DNA from: Aminobacter sp. J41
GTDB lineage: Bacteria > Pseudomonadota > Alphaproteobacteria > Rhizobiales > Rhizobiaceae
Reading direction: 5' to 3'
NCBI RefSeq assembly: GCF_000526635.1
Contig: NZ_JAGL01000018.1
Span: forward strand, 1 to 64,000
DNA length: 64,000 nt
Part shown: one piece after another, positions 7,426 to 16,415 of the stretch
Position numbering within the stretch: the stretch's first letter is position 1
How the letters are laid out: each line of letters opens with the position of its first letter
Position numbers and translations under genes: made by a program
Notes under the pieces: model-generated
What the model saw: only the letters and a program-made list of their open reading frames with translations
What the model was told of the DNA's origin: nothing
Databases searched by the model: none

Positions 7426-7941
7426 ATGGCGGCGACAGGACGTCTGACTTTCGTGCTGGGCGGAGTGCGCTCAGGCAAGAGCCGTCATGCCGAGGAGCTG
7501 GTGTCGGCCCTCCCGGCGCCGTGGTTCTACATTGCGACTGCCCAGGCCTTCGACGACGAGATGCGCGAGCGGATCGCGCATCACCGCGACAGGCGAGGCG
7601 ACAACTGGCAGACGCTGGAGGCGCCACTTGATCTGGTCGAGGTGCTGCAGGACGTGCCTGATGGCGCGCCGGTGCTGATCGACTGCCTGACGCTATGGCT
7701 GACGAACGTGATGCTGGGCGAGCGTGACGTCGAAGCAGAGACCGCCCGGCTCGCGGATGCGTTGTCGCGTCCGCGAGGGCCGTGGTTCGTCGTCTCGAAT
7801 GAGGTCGGGCTCGGGATCGTGCCGGAGAATGCGCTGGCGCGGCGGTTCCGCGACGAAGCCGGTCGTCTCAATCAGGCCGTCGCCGCGAAGGCCGACAGTG
7901 TGGTCTTCATGGTGTCCGGGCTGCCGATGACGGTCAAATAG
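7426..7941 (+). CDS. cobU: bifunctional adenosylcobinamide kinase / guanylyltransferase
   Basis: A 171-aa enzyme (CobU/CobP) that phosphorylates adenosylcobinamide and then adds GMP from GTP, supplying the CobS substrate. The P-loop GGVRSGKS is at residues 12-19, the guanylylated-histidine region is ERIAHHRDRR, and LIDCLTLWLTN and VVSNEVGLGIVPE are family motifs. The open frame extends to 7321, but the ATG at 7426 gives the normal family N-terminus and has AGGTGAG upstream. Its last 8 bp overlap the convergent aminotransferase gene. Confidence 0.92.
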   Translation: MAATGRLTFVLGGVRSGKSRHAEELVSALPAPWFYIATAQAFDDEMRERIAHHRDRRGDNWQTLEAPLDLVEVLQDVPDGAPVLIDCLTLWLTNVMLGERDVEAETARLADALSRPRGPWFVVSNEVGLGIVPENALARRFRDEAGRLNQAVAAKADSVVFMVSGLPMTVK

Positions 7942-9130
7942 CGGTCGCGATCGATACGGAAGCCTGTTCGATCACGAGATCGGCGAGCGCGTCGACCACC
8001 TCGTAGATCTCGTCCTCGGTCATTTGTACCGAGAGCGGGAGGATGATGCAGCGCTGCTGCGCCTCCAGGCTGCGCTCGAGGCTCGATCCAGCGCGGAAGA
8101 GGCCGTCGCCCCCGTAAGCCGCCTCAATATGCGAGTTCATCACCCCACGGCGGGTGGAGATGCCCTTGTCGAGCAGCGCCTGCATGGCCGCGAGCTGGTC
8201 GATTCCATCAGGCAGGCGCACGCAATAGCTCTGCCAGTTGCTGCGCACGCAGCTTGGCTCGACGGGCGTTCCGAAGCCGGGGATCTCCGAGATCGCTTCG
8301 GTGTAGAGCGCGGCAAGCCGCCGGCGCGTCTCGATGATCTCGGGCAGCCTTTTCAACTGCTCGCGGCCCATCGCCGCCTGCATGTCGGTCATGCGGTAGT
8401 TGTAGCCGAGCTCGGGATAGTCCTCGTGGATCACCTTGGGCGAGCCGTGGCGCACCGTGTCCGGCACGCTCATGCCGTGCTGGCGCCAGAGCCTGAATCT
8501 CCGGTCGTATTCCGGGTTCTTCGTCGTCAGCATGCCGCCGTCGCCGGTGGTGATCACCTTGCGCGGATGGAAGGAGAAGCAAGCGATGTCGCCGTGCGGC
8601 TTGCCGATCTTTTCCCAGCGACCCTGCCACAGGATCTCGCTGCCGATGGCGCAGGCGGCATCCTCGATGACCGGGATGTTGTTGCGCCGGGCGATGCCGA
8701 CGATAGCGGCGAGGTCGCACGGCATACCGAGCTGGTGGACGCAGAGAATTGCCTTCGTCTTCGGCGTGATCGCTGCCTCGATGAGGTTGGGATCGATGTT
8801 GAAGCCGTCCGGCTCAATATCGACGAACACGGGAACCGCGCCGCAATAGCGAATGGCGTTGGCCGTCGCGATGAAGGAGTGGCTGACAGTGATGACCTCG
8901 TCGCCTTCGCCCACATCCGCAGCGAGCAGCGCCAAATGCAGCGCCGTGGTGCAATTGGAGACCGCGCAGGCATGCGGCGCGCCGACGAGTTCGGCGAACT
9001 CCTTTTCGAACGCGGCGACCTCCGGTCCCTGCGTGACCCAGCCGGAGAGGATGACCCGGCGGACTGCTTCCACCTCGCGTTCGTCGAGGACCGGGCGGGC
9101 GACAGGAATTGTACTTGTGCGTTTGGTCAT
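7934..9130 (-). CDS. DegT/DnrJ/EryC1/StrS sugar aminotransferase
   Basis: A 398-aa PLP enzyme that aminates a keto-sugar nucleotide. SNCTTALHLALLA is the phosphate-binding region, VIEDAACAIG holds the ring-contact aspartate, and FSFHPRKVITTGDGGML carries the Schiff-base lysine near residue 195. It is the last gene of a five-gene operon. Its ATG overlaps the epimerase stop by one base (TAATG). It presumably acts on the product of the neighbouring epimerase or dehydratase-like enzyme. The exact sugar is not determinable here. A second aminotransferase of the same family sits two genes upstream. Confidence 0.88.
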   Translation of the reverse strand: MTKRTSTIPVARPVLDEREVEAVRRVILSGWVTQGPEVAAFEKEFAELVGAPHACAVSNCTTALHLALLAADVGEGDEVITVSHSFIATANAIRYCGAVPVFVDIEPDGFNIDPNLIEAAITPKTKAILCVHQLGMPCDLAAIVGIARRNNIPVIEDAACAIGSEILWQGRWEKIGKPHGDIACFSFHPRKVITTGDGGMLTTKNPEYDRRFRLWRQHGMSVPDTVRHGSPKVIHEDYPELGYNYRMTDMQAAMGREQLKRLPEIIETRRRLAALYTEAISEIPGFGTPVEPSCVRSNWQSYCVRLPDGIDQLAAMQALLDKGISTRRGVMNSHIEAAYGGDGLFRAGSSLERSLEAQQRCIILPLSVQMTEDEIYEVVDALADLVIEQASVSIATAI

Positions 9131-10107
9131 TACTCAGCCGCCATCGAGGTTGTGCCACTTTCGGCGCGCCACCAGTCGACGAGTTCCTCCAGACCCTGCT
9201 CGAGCCCGATCTCGGCCTTGAAGCCCAGCATCCGCTCAGCCTTGGTAGTGTCGGCAAGACGGCGGGTGACGCCATTGACGGTGCGGGCAGGACCGTGCTC
9301 CGGCGGGATGCTGACGCCCATCACCTTCGACAGCGCCTGTGCGAGCTGCAGCAGACTAGTCTCGGTTCCGCTGGCGACGTTGAAGACCTCGTCGGTGACG
9401 TCCGCTTCTGCCGCCAGAACGTTGGCGCGCGCAATGTCGCGGACGTTGACGAAGTCCATAGTCTGCGAGCCGTCGCCATGAATGAGTGGCGGTTCGCCGC
9501 GGGCCAGGCGCTCCATCCACCGGATGAGCACTTCGGTATAGGCGCCATGCACATCCATGCGCGGGCCGTAGACGTTGAAGTAGCGCAACGCGACATAGCG
9601 CAGGCCGTACATATCGGCGAAGCTGCGCAGCAGTCCCTCGTTGAACGCCTTGGCGGCACCGTAGATGGTGCGATTGTTGTAGGGGTGGTGGTCTTCTGTG
9701 GTCGGGAAGCTTTCGGCGAGCCCGAGCACCGAGGCCGATGACGCGGCGACAACCTTGGAAACCTTCGCATTCACAGCCGCTTCCAGCACGTCGAACGTGC
9801 CGCCGGCGAGGACATCGAAGGCAAGGCGCGGCTCCTCCGCGCACTGGGTGATGCGGATCGCCGCCTGGTGGAACACCACGTCGACGCCATCAAATACCTG
9901 CGCCAGCAGTGCACGGTCGCGGATGTCGCCATGGACGATGGTGAGTGGGAAGGTGGCCAGCGCCTGCTTAAGGTTCTCGAGCCGCCCGCGCACGAAATTG
10001 TCGAGGATGATGATCTCTGATGGACCCCTTTCGGCCACCAGATCGGCGATGTGCGACCCGATCAGTCCCGCGCCGCCGGTAATCAGGACGCGCTTGTCCT
10101 TCAGCAT
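9130..10107 (-). CDS. NAD-dependent epimerase/dehydratase of sugar nucleotides
   Basis: A 325-aa extended short-chain dehydrogenase of the UDP-glucose 4-epimerase type. The Rossmann motif is VLITGGAGLIGSHIADL at the N-terminus and catalytic Ser is in ASSASVLG. The YxxxK pair is YGAAK near residue 149, followed by RYFNVYGPRMD. It probably modifies a nucleotide sugar for the polysaccharide locus. It could be an epimerase or a 4-dehydratase, which sequence reading does not separate. It follows the upstream aminotransferase after 30 bp. Confidence 0.85.
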   Translation of the reverse strand: MLKDKRVLITGGAGLIGSHIADLVAERGPSEIIILDNFVRGRLENLKQALATFPLTIVHGDIRDRALLAQVFDGVDVVFHQAAIRITQCAEEPRLAFDVLAGGTFDVLEAAVNAKVSKVVAASSASVLGLAESFPTTEDHHPYNNRTIYGAAKAFNEGLLRSFADMYGLRYVALRYFNVYGPRMDVHGAYTEVLIRWMERLARGEPPLIHGDGSQTMDFVNVRDIARANVLAAEADVTDEVFNVASGTETSLLQLAQALSKVMGVSIPPEHGPARTVNGVTRRLADTTKAERMLGFKAEIGLEQGLEELVDWWRAESGTTSMAAE

Positions 10108-10137
10108 TCTCGTTCTCCCTCTGGCGCCCGTTGGGGG

Positions 10138-11256
10138 CTAGCCGACTGTTTCTTCCTCGCGCGCCGTCGCATGCACGGCGGCTGCAATGCGCTCGATCTG
10201 TTCTGCGGTTAGTTCCGGATACATCGGCAGTGACAGCACCTCGGCGGCTGCGGCTTCCGCTTCCGGGAAATCGCCGGGGCCGTAGCCAAGGTCCGCATGC
10301 GCCTGCTGCAAGTGAACCGGCACCGGATAGTGCAGGCCGGTGCTGATACCGGCTTTCTCCAGCTCGGCCTTCAGCCGGTCGCGCTCGCGAGTGCGGATCG
10401 CGTACACATGGTAGACGTGGCGGCTGCCCGGCATCTCTATGGGGGGCGTGATCGCGGATGAGCCCGCCAGCAGCCGGTCGTAGAGCGCAGCATTGCGCCG
10501 CCTTGCTTCCGTCCACTCCTCGAGATGGCGCAGCTTGATGCGCAAGATCGCGCCCTGAATGCCATCCATCCGGTAGTTGTAGCCCTTAATGTCGTGGTAG
10601 TAGCGGCGGCTCTGGCCCCAGTCCCGCAACATGCGGATCTTTTCGGCCTGGCGCGGATCGCTGGTGACGACGATGCCGCCTTCGCCGCATGCGCCAAGGT
10701 TCTTGCCAGGATAGAAGCTGAAGCAGCCGGTGAGACCGATGCTGCCGGCGCGCCGGCCGCGATATTCGGCGCCGTGTGCTTGGCAGGCGTCCTCGATCAC
10801 CAGCAGGCCGCGCCGGCGCGCGATTTCCATGATCGCGTCCATGTCGGCCATCTGGCCATAGAGATGGACCGGCAGGATCGCCTTGGTTCGCGGCGTAATC
10901 GCAGCTTCGATTTTTGCCGGGTCCATCGTCAGCGTGACCGGATCGACATCGACGAACACCGGCGTAGCGCCCGTATAGCAGACTGACGACACTGTCGCGA
11001 CGAAGGTGAACGGGACGGTGATGACCTCGTCACTTGGCCCGACGTCTGCCGCCAGCAGCGCGAGATGCAGCGCGCTGGTGCCTGTGTTGACGGCGATGGC
11101 GTCGGTCACGTCGCAATAGCGGGCGAACTCGCGCTCGAACGCGGCGACTTCCTCGCCGAGCACATATTGCGCCGATGCCAGTACCCTCAGCACCGCCGGT
11201 TCGACCTCGGCTCTGATGCTCGCATACTGCGCCTTCAGATCGAGAAGCGGGATCAT
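10138..11256 (-). CDS. DegT-family aminotransferase, WbpE-like
   Basis: A 372-aa PLP-dependent aminotransferase. NTGTSALHLALLA, VIEDACQAHGAEYRGRRAGS and FSFYPGKNLGACGEGGIV (Schiff-base lysine near 186) are family motifs. Its ATG overlaps the stop of the Gfo/Idh gene by four bases (ATGA). Together with that oxidoreductase and the hexapeptide acetyltransferase it matches the WbpB-WbpE-WbpD order of enzymes, which oxidise, aminate and acetylate C3 of UDP-GlcNAc-uronic acid. The pathway match is inferred from gene content. Confidence 0.88.
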   Translation of the reverse strand: MIPLLDLKAQYASIRAEVEPAVLRVLASAQYVLGEEVAAFEREFARYCDVTDAIAVNTGTSALHLALLAADVGPSDEVITVPFTFVATVSSVCYTGATPVFVDVDPVTLTMDPAKIEAAITPRTKAILPVHLYGQMADMDAIMEIARRRGLLVIEDACQAHGAEYRGRRAGSIGLTGCFSFYPGKNLGACGEGGIVVTSDPRQAEKIRMLRDWGQSRRYYHDIKGYNYRMDGIQGAILRIKLRHLEEWTEARRRNAALYDRLLAGSSAITPPIEMPGSRHVYHVYAIRTRERDRLKAELEKAGISTGLHYPVPVHLQQAHADLGYGPGDFPEAEAAAAEVLSLPMYPELTAEQIERIAAAVHATAREEETVG

Positions 11257-12290
11257 GCAACTTGCCTTGCAGGTTCGAGATCGATCGGGCGGCCGCGCTG
11301 GGCCAGTGATAGGGTTGCTGCTTCAAGGATTCGCACCACGCGCAGGCCCGCATGACCATCGGCAGTTGGCGTGCCGCTGGTTTCGATGCAGCGGACGAAT
11401 TCCCGAAGCTCGATGTTGAGGGCCTCGGTCACCTCGAGGTGCGGCGCCCACATGTCGCCGGTGCGGTAGCCCACGAGCGCCTGATAGACGTTGCTGCCAT
11501 TGCTTTGGGCGGCGTCCCTGAGGGTAATGCCCTTGTCGTAGACCTTGATCTTTTCGCTCGGCTCGAGGTCGTCATAGACGATCATCTTGCGGCTTCCGCC
11601 GATGAGCGTCCGGCGCACCTTGACCGGCGCCAGCCAGTTGACGTGGATGTGAGCAATCAGATTGCAGGGGAAGTGCAGCGTCAGATACGCGATGTTCTCC
11701 GGCTCGCCCGGCACATGGCTGACGCCCGTCGCCGAAACCGCTACGGGACGCGTTTGCAGCACGTAGTCCATGATCGACAGGTCGTGGACGGCGAGATCCC
11801 AGATCACGCTGACGTCGTGCTGGAAAAGGCCGAGATTCACCCGCACGGAGTCGTAGTAGTACATCTCGCCGAGGCCGCCATCGACCAGCTCGCGCATCTT
11901 TCGCACAGCGCCGGTGTGGATGAAGGTATGGTCAACCGCGAGCACCAGCCCGCGCCGTGCCGCCTCGTCCACCAGCCGCTCTGCTTCCTCGGCAGAGGAG
12001 GCGATCGGCTTTTCGACGAAGACATGCTTGCCCGCCTTCAGCGCCGCCATGGCGAGGCGGAAGTGCGACGAGACGGGAGTTGCGATTGCGACGGCGTCGA
12101 TTGAGTTGTCGTGCAGGAGCGCATCGAAATCGTCGGTGATGGTCACCTGCGGATAGCGCAGCTTGACCGGCTTCAGCCGCTCGAGATTGAGGTCGCAGAC
12201 GGCTGCGAGGTTGGCATCCGGGATTTCGGCAAGGTTGCGGACGAGGTTGGGGCCCCAGTAGCCGTATCCGACAACAGCAATGTTGATCAT
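11253..12290 (-). CDS. Gfo/Idh/MocA oxidoreductase, WlbA/WbpB-like
   Basis: A 345-aa NAD(P)-dependent sugar dehydrogenase. The nucleotide-binding motif is [15 protein letters not shown] near the N-terminus, the EKP motif is [13 protein letters not shown] near residue 95, and the substrate-binding region is [15 protein letters not shown]. The C-terminal half forms the usual beta-sheet domain. By family and neighbours it may oxidise C3 of a UDP-N-acetyl-hexosaminuronate before amination. It is the second gene of the operon, overlapping genes on both sides by four bases. Confidence 0.85.
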   Translation of the reverse strand: MINIAVVGYGYWGPNLVRNLAEIPDANLAAVCDLNLERLKPVKLRYPQVTITDDFDALLHDNSIDAVAIATPVSSHFRLAMAALKAGKHVFVEKPIASSAEEAERLVDEAARRGLVLAVDHTFIHTGAVRKMRELVDGGLGEMYYYDSVRVNLGLFQHDVSVIWDLAVHDLSIMDYVLQTRPVAVSATGVSHVPGEPENIAYLTLHFPCNLIAHIHVNWLAPVKVRRTLIGGSRKMIVYDDLEPSEKIKVYDKGITLRDAAQSNGSNVYQALVGYRTGDMWAPHLEVTEALNIELREFVRCIETSGTPTADGHAGLRVVRILEAATLSLAQRGRPIDLEPARQVA

Positions 12291-12787
12291 CGCACGGCCC
12301 TCGCAGCCAGGGCAGGCGCGTCCTTCGCCCTGCCGGTAACGACCGCCGGAACGCCGGCAACGATGGCGTAGTCGGGCACGTCACGGGTCACGACCGCGCC
12401 CGCGCCGACAACCGCGCCGCGGCCGATGGTGATGCCGGGCAAGATCGTCGCGTTGCTGCCGATGGCGGCACCTTCGCGCACGATAGTGGGGATCAGCTCC
12501 CAGTCGGCATCCGTCATCAGGTTGCCGTCAGGGGTGACGGCCCTCGGATAGAGGTCGTTGGTGAACATCACGCCATGGCCGACGAAGACGCCATCCTCGA
12601 TCGTGATGCCTTCGCAGACAAAGCTATGACTGGAGATCTTGCAGTTCGCGCCGATCACGGCGTTCTTCTGGATCTCGACGAAGGTGCCGATGCGCGTTCC
12701 CGCGCCGACACGGCATCCGTAAAGGTTGACGAGATCGGGGTGATGAATCACCACCCCCTCTGCCAGCACGACGTCCGAAGAAATCAT
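12287..12787 (-). CDS. hexapeptide-repeat N-acetyltransferase, WbpD-like
   Basis: A 166-aa left-handed beta-helix acyltransferase. Hexapeptide-type repeats run through most of the chain ([55 protein letters not shown]), with the C-terminal [12 protein letters not shown] typical of sugar O/N-acetyltransferases. The frame is open to 12826, but ATG at 12787 gives the normal family start. It is the first gene of the five-gene minus-strand operon. Acetylation of the amino group made by the neighbouring aminotransferase is the likely job. Confidence 0.85.
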   Translation of the reverse strand: MISSDVVLAEGVVIHHPDLVNLYGCRVGAGTRIGTFVEIQKNAVIGANCKISSHSFVCEGITIEDGVFVGHGVMFTNDLYPRAVTPDGNLMTDADWELIPTIVREGAAIGSNATILPGITIGRGAVVGAGAVVTRDVPDYAIVAGVPAVVTGRAKDAPALAARAVR

Positions 12788-13188
12788 CTGTTCGGGATCC
12801 TCTCGCCGCTGTTCGGCTCCCCGCAACGAGACGGTTTTTCAACCTTCCGGTAAACCGACGAAAACGCGGTAGCGCGGCTCCTCGAAAGGAGTAGGGGCGT
12901 AAGCGGGGATGGATTTTCGGACGGGGATGGGGATGTGTGGACGGGGGAAGTGCGCAAGACCAATCTGTCCGGATGCCCTTGCGTTTGCTCTGCGATGTTA
13001 AGGCAGCGCGCGCCCGTCAGCGAACCCAATCATCCCATTGTGGGATACCAGTGCAATTGCCGCTCTTCCGCTTTCGTGGAACCCTGTCCGCGATCCCTGC
13101 CGGGGCAGTAGACGGGACGGCTTGCGCTACCGTTGGTCCGCCGGACCTCGCAAGCCAAGCCTCACCAGACCAGAGAGGAAGTACGGGA
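12788..13188. promoter_or_regulatory. divergent promoter region with inverted repeat at 13032-13046
   Basis: This 400-bp gap separates the minus-strand sugar operon from the plus-strand glycosyltransferase. ATCCCA-TTG-TGGGAT at 13032-13046 is a perfect 6-bp-arm dyad. A variant, TCATCCCA...TGGGATACCAG, occurs at 29543-29567. No convincing -35/-10 pair was found. Long open frames running into the gap lack a start signal. Confidence 0.35.
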
Positions 13189-14379
13189 ATGGTCGGCAAA
13201 GTTCAGGGCGTTTCCGTCGTCAGCGTCGTCAACAATCCGGATGTGCGCCGGGAGTGCCTCGACAGCTCCATAGCCGGCCGGGAGGAGATCGAGTTCATCC
13301 CGATCGACAACACGAATGGCGGCTTTGCGACTGCGGGCGCTGCCCTCAATCATGGCGCGCGCCAAGCCCGGCACGACGTGATCGTGTTCGTCCATCAGGA
13401 TGTTTACCTGCATTCAGTTGACCGGCTTCTTGAGGCTGCTGCGTTTCTGACCGGCGACACAAGATGGGGAATGCTGGGCGCGGTAGGCATCACATCAGAT
13501 GGCAAATATTTCGGACGAATGCGCGATCGCGTGGAACTTCTTGGGCAAACGGCTCCCGATCCGGTTGAGGTCGACAGTCTCGATGAAGTGCTTTTCATGC
13601 TCCCCCGAAACCTCGTCCTCGAATGCCCGATCTCGGAGCATCCTGAACTGGCTTGGCATGCTTATGCGGTGGAATACGGCATCCGCGTCAGGGACCGCGG
13701 GCTGTTGGTTGGGGCTGTCGACGTCGCCATCACCCACAACAGCATGACAACCAATCTGGCGCAGCTCGATGTTGCACATCGGCGCGTGGCGTCGATGCAC
13801 CAGGAGGCGATCCCGCTTCGCACGACATGCGGAACAATCGGCGGCGAGGTGAAGGACCGGTTGCGCAAATTGCCGTTGATCGGCCGCCATGGCTGGCGCT
13901 TCCGCTGGTTGCGGGAATCGCTGCTTGTCGCGAGGGCGAGGCAGCATCTGAACATACCGGGAGTGATCGGCGATATCCGCAGCGATGTCGATTTGTTGCA
14001 GGTAGGTGAGGGGCGTGTGCTTCATGTCATCAACGTTGATGACGGGAGCTTCTCCCCCTTCCAATCTGAAACTTTACGTCTGACGCGGCGCGGCCGTGAG
14101 GTCCGTTTCGAGGCGGTCAGTTCGGAACAGGAATTAGTGGCGGCTTTGCGTCGAGTGCCGGCAGGAGATTCGGCGCTTGTGACGCATCTTTCGCTCGAGC
14201 ACCTTCGGACGCTAAGCGCACTGCCGGATCAAAGCGGCGTCCCTGCGCTACTCGGCGTGCATGATGGCATGCTCTGGCTCGTGACAGGCCCCGCGGCAAC
14301 GCGTCTCCCATCCGTCTGGCAGCAGCCGAGGGCAGTTCCCTTCGGCGGCGGTCGCGTCCTGATGCCGGCAGAAGCCTGA
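13189..14379 (+). CDS. glycosyltransferase with GT2-like (GT-A) domain
   Basis: A 396-aa protein. The N-terminal 220 residues fit the Glyco_tranf_2_5 group: VSVVSVVNNPD opens the domain, FIPIDNTNGGFATAGAALN binds the nucleotide, and VIVFVHQDVYL replaces the usual DxD with HQD. The last 170 residues match no domain I recognise. ATG at 13189 has GAGAGGA about nine bases upstream, so the longer open frame is not used. It likely adds a sugar to the repeat unit. Acceptor and donor are unknown. Confidence 0.75.
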   Translation: MVGKVQGVSVVSVVNNPDVRRECLDSSIAGREEIEFIPIDNTNGGFATAGAALNHGARQARHDVIVFVHQDVYLHSVDRLLEAAAFLTGDTRWGMLGAVGITSDGKYFGRMRDRVELLGQTAPDPVEVDSLDEVLFMLPRNLVLECPISEHPELAWHAYAVEYGIRVRDRGLLVGAVDVAITHNSMTTNLAQLDVAHRRVASMHQEAIPLRTTCGTIGGEVKDRLRKLPLIGRHGWRFRWLRESLLVARARQHLNIPGVIGDIRSDVDLLQVGEGRVLHVINVDDGSFSPFQSETLRLTRRGREVRFEAVSSEQELVAALRRVPAGDSALVTHLSLEHLRTLSALPDQSGVPALLGVHDGMLWLVTGPAATRLPSVWQQPRAVPFGGGRVLMPAEA

Positions 14380-14388
14380 ACTGGTTGT

Positions 14389-16044
14389 TTATGATCCCAA
14401 CAGCGGATCGCCGTTACGCAGCCAGCGAAGCGCCGCGCCTACATGGCTGCGCAGGGAGAACTTGGCCAGCTTCCAGGATGCACTGTCGAGCGGAGCCGAG
14501 GCCAGAGCGCTCAGGACGATGCGACGCGCGGTGCCGAAATCGCCGACTCGCTGCCGGGCGAACGTGCCCTGTGTGACGGCTGGGCTCAGCCCGCCGTGCC
14601 TTACGGCAGCCGGCGCGCCGTCACCTGACATGACCTGCCACAGGCAAAGACCGAGATCGGCATCCTCAGCTATACTCGGCGCGATGGGGATCGGGTGCGG
14701 GGAATGGACGAGGTGGTCGGTCCGCGCATACACGCGCCCGAGTTCCACGAGCCATCCGGACGCGACGTTGCGGGCGAGCATGCGCTCCCGCAGGACCGTC
14801 CCCAGCTTCCTGCGAACTTCCGGTTCTCGCATCAGCCTTGCCGCGCGCGAAACATATTCCTGCTGGTCCGAAGGATTTGAGATGATCTCCCAGAGCCCGT
14901 CATCGCCCGCGATCAGCTGCGGGCTCAGCGGCGAGGGAGCAGGAACGACCGGCAGCCCCGCAAGAGCGGCTTCGAGCAAGGCGGTATTGGACCCGAACGG
15001 GAAGCTTTCCAGGTAGATGTCAGCCGCGGCCCGGTAGGGCGACGGATCCTCCAACTGGCCAACGAAATGCAAACGGGGATGGAGAGGGTAGCTGATGTGC
15101 CGGCTGATGCCCTCGGCGCTTTCGCCGACAACAAAGACGTGAGCGCTCGGTTCGCTTTCCAGGATCCGCGAAGCGGTCGCAACGAAATCATGTTCGCCGC
15201 AAGGGCGGTATTTTTCCGCTCTTGCGACGCTCAGCAGGACGATCTCGTCGTCCGCCATTCCCATCTGGCGCCGCACGCTCTGCTTCTTCGCGGGGGCGGG
15301 GTCGTCAGCCAGTGGAATGGGAAGCGCGGCATTGTTCTCGACGAAACGCCGGTCGCGTGAATGTGGGATGGATGCGCTGCGCAGGTTGATGACCAGGTCC
15401 GTCACCGAACTTCCAAGCCAGAAGATGTGGTCGGCGTGGTTCAGGACCGCAATTGGCGGGAGCCCTTCCACTGCGAAAGCGACGACCGGGAGCGAATCCC
15501 ATGCCGAGTGATGCAGCACTACCAGATCGGCCTGTTTCGCGAGATGGCGCAGGAACAGCGCCCGTTCGATTCGCGAGGGCGTTTCAGGCAGTCTCGTGAT
15601 AGTGCCGCCGCTTCCGGCGATTGCCTTCTCGACGCCGGGGGGAACCGGGACGTCCTCCTGGAAGGCAAGTACAAGCGAGTGCCGGGAGGAGCGATCGTGG
15701 AGTGCCCAATGCATCAGCGTGCGCGTGTGGCCACCGACGGCGTGGACGCGATCGAAGTAGTGGAGGACCCGGCGACGGCAGTCGGCCCTTGGCAGCCGTT
15801 CTGAGCTTGTTTGTGCAGGCTCCCGGAGTTCCCGGCCGATTCGCAGCGCGAGGTTTTCAATAGCGCCGTCGGCGAACCGCCCCGTGTGGCAGTTCGATGC
15901 GAACTTCGCGGCGGCCTCTATCCTGCGGAGCAGAAGCTCCGGATGCCAGGTGCTCGCATGCGTCGTGATCTCCCGCACCAGCCACTCGTAGGCCTCGTTA
16001 TTGGCGGCGAGGAATTGTTCGGTACCGCTTGGTAGATTGCTCAC
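14389..16044 (-). CDS. large GT-B glycosyltransferase (GT4-like)
   Basis: A 551-aa protein with the layout of a GT4 enzyme carrying an extra N-terminal segment. Residues 90-220 hold the first Rossmann domain (VLHYFDRVHAVGGHTRTLMHW). The second begins near 260 (IVLLSVARAEKYRPCGEHDF) and contains FPFGSNTALLEAALAGLPVV, the nucleotide-sugar E-x7-E-like region. The start is GTG at 16044 with GGGAGA upstream. It converges on the preceding glycosyltransferase, whose stop is 10 bp away. Cytoplasmic repeat-unit assembly is inferred. Confidence 0.75.
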   Translation of the reverse strand: MSNLPSGTEQFLAANNEAYEWLVREITTHASTWHPELLLRRIEAAAKFASNCHTGRFADGAIENLALRIGRELREPAQTSSERLPRADCRRRVLHYFDRVHAVGGHTRTLMHWALHDRSSRHSLVLAFQEDVPVPPGVEKAIAGSGGTITRLPETPSRIERALFLRHLAKQADLVVLHHSAWDSLPVVAFAVEGLPPIAVLNHADHIFWLGSSVTDLVINLRSASIPHSRDRRFVENNAALPIPLADDPAPAKKQSVRRQMGMADDEIVLLSVARAEKYRPCGEHDFVATASRILESEPSAHVFVVGESAEGISRHISYPLHPRLHFVGQLEDPSPYRAAADIYLESFPFGSNTALLEAALAGLPVVPAPSPLSPQLIAGDDGLWEIISNPSDQQEYVSRAARLMREPEVRRKLGTVLRERMLARNVASGWLVELGRVYARTDHLVHSPHPIPIAPSIAEDADLGLCLWQVMSGDGAPAAVRHGGLSPAVTQGTFARQRVGDFGTARRIVLSALASAPLDSASWKLAKFSLRSHVGAALRWLRNGDPLLGS

Positions 16045-16415
16045 AAGTCATCTCCCGGCCTGTAGTCGCTCGATGCTGGAACATCTGCGCGTTCATACAA
16101 GCCGGACGGTTGTCGTGTGCGCCACTTCCAATGGCGCAGGTTCAGCCTCCTGCTCCCTGGCGGACGTAACACCCGTGCTCCGGTTGGTCGAAGCTCACCT
16201 ACCCCTGCCTGCGCCTTTCGGGTACCACGAGCCACCGCGCGCAGCCTACAGGACGGTCACAGCGACGATGGAACCAGTCAGTTCAATGTGGTCTTATAGC
16301 GGAAGATAAGAAGCTGCCTTGGCCTGAAGGTCCCTAGTATCGCCTTCGTCGCTGCTCAGCGGGGGAAGGCGGTCGCCGGAGCGGCTGGACCTTCTGCAAA
16401 AGGTAATGGAGGGAA
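16045..16415. other. intergenic region between glycosyltransferase and methyltransferase
   Basis: The two flanking genes diverge, so promoters for both should lie here. I see no gene, no strong -35/-10 pair and no large palindrome. The bases before 16416 (AATGGAGGGAA) give the ribosome binding site of the methyltransferase. Confidence 0.4.
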
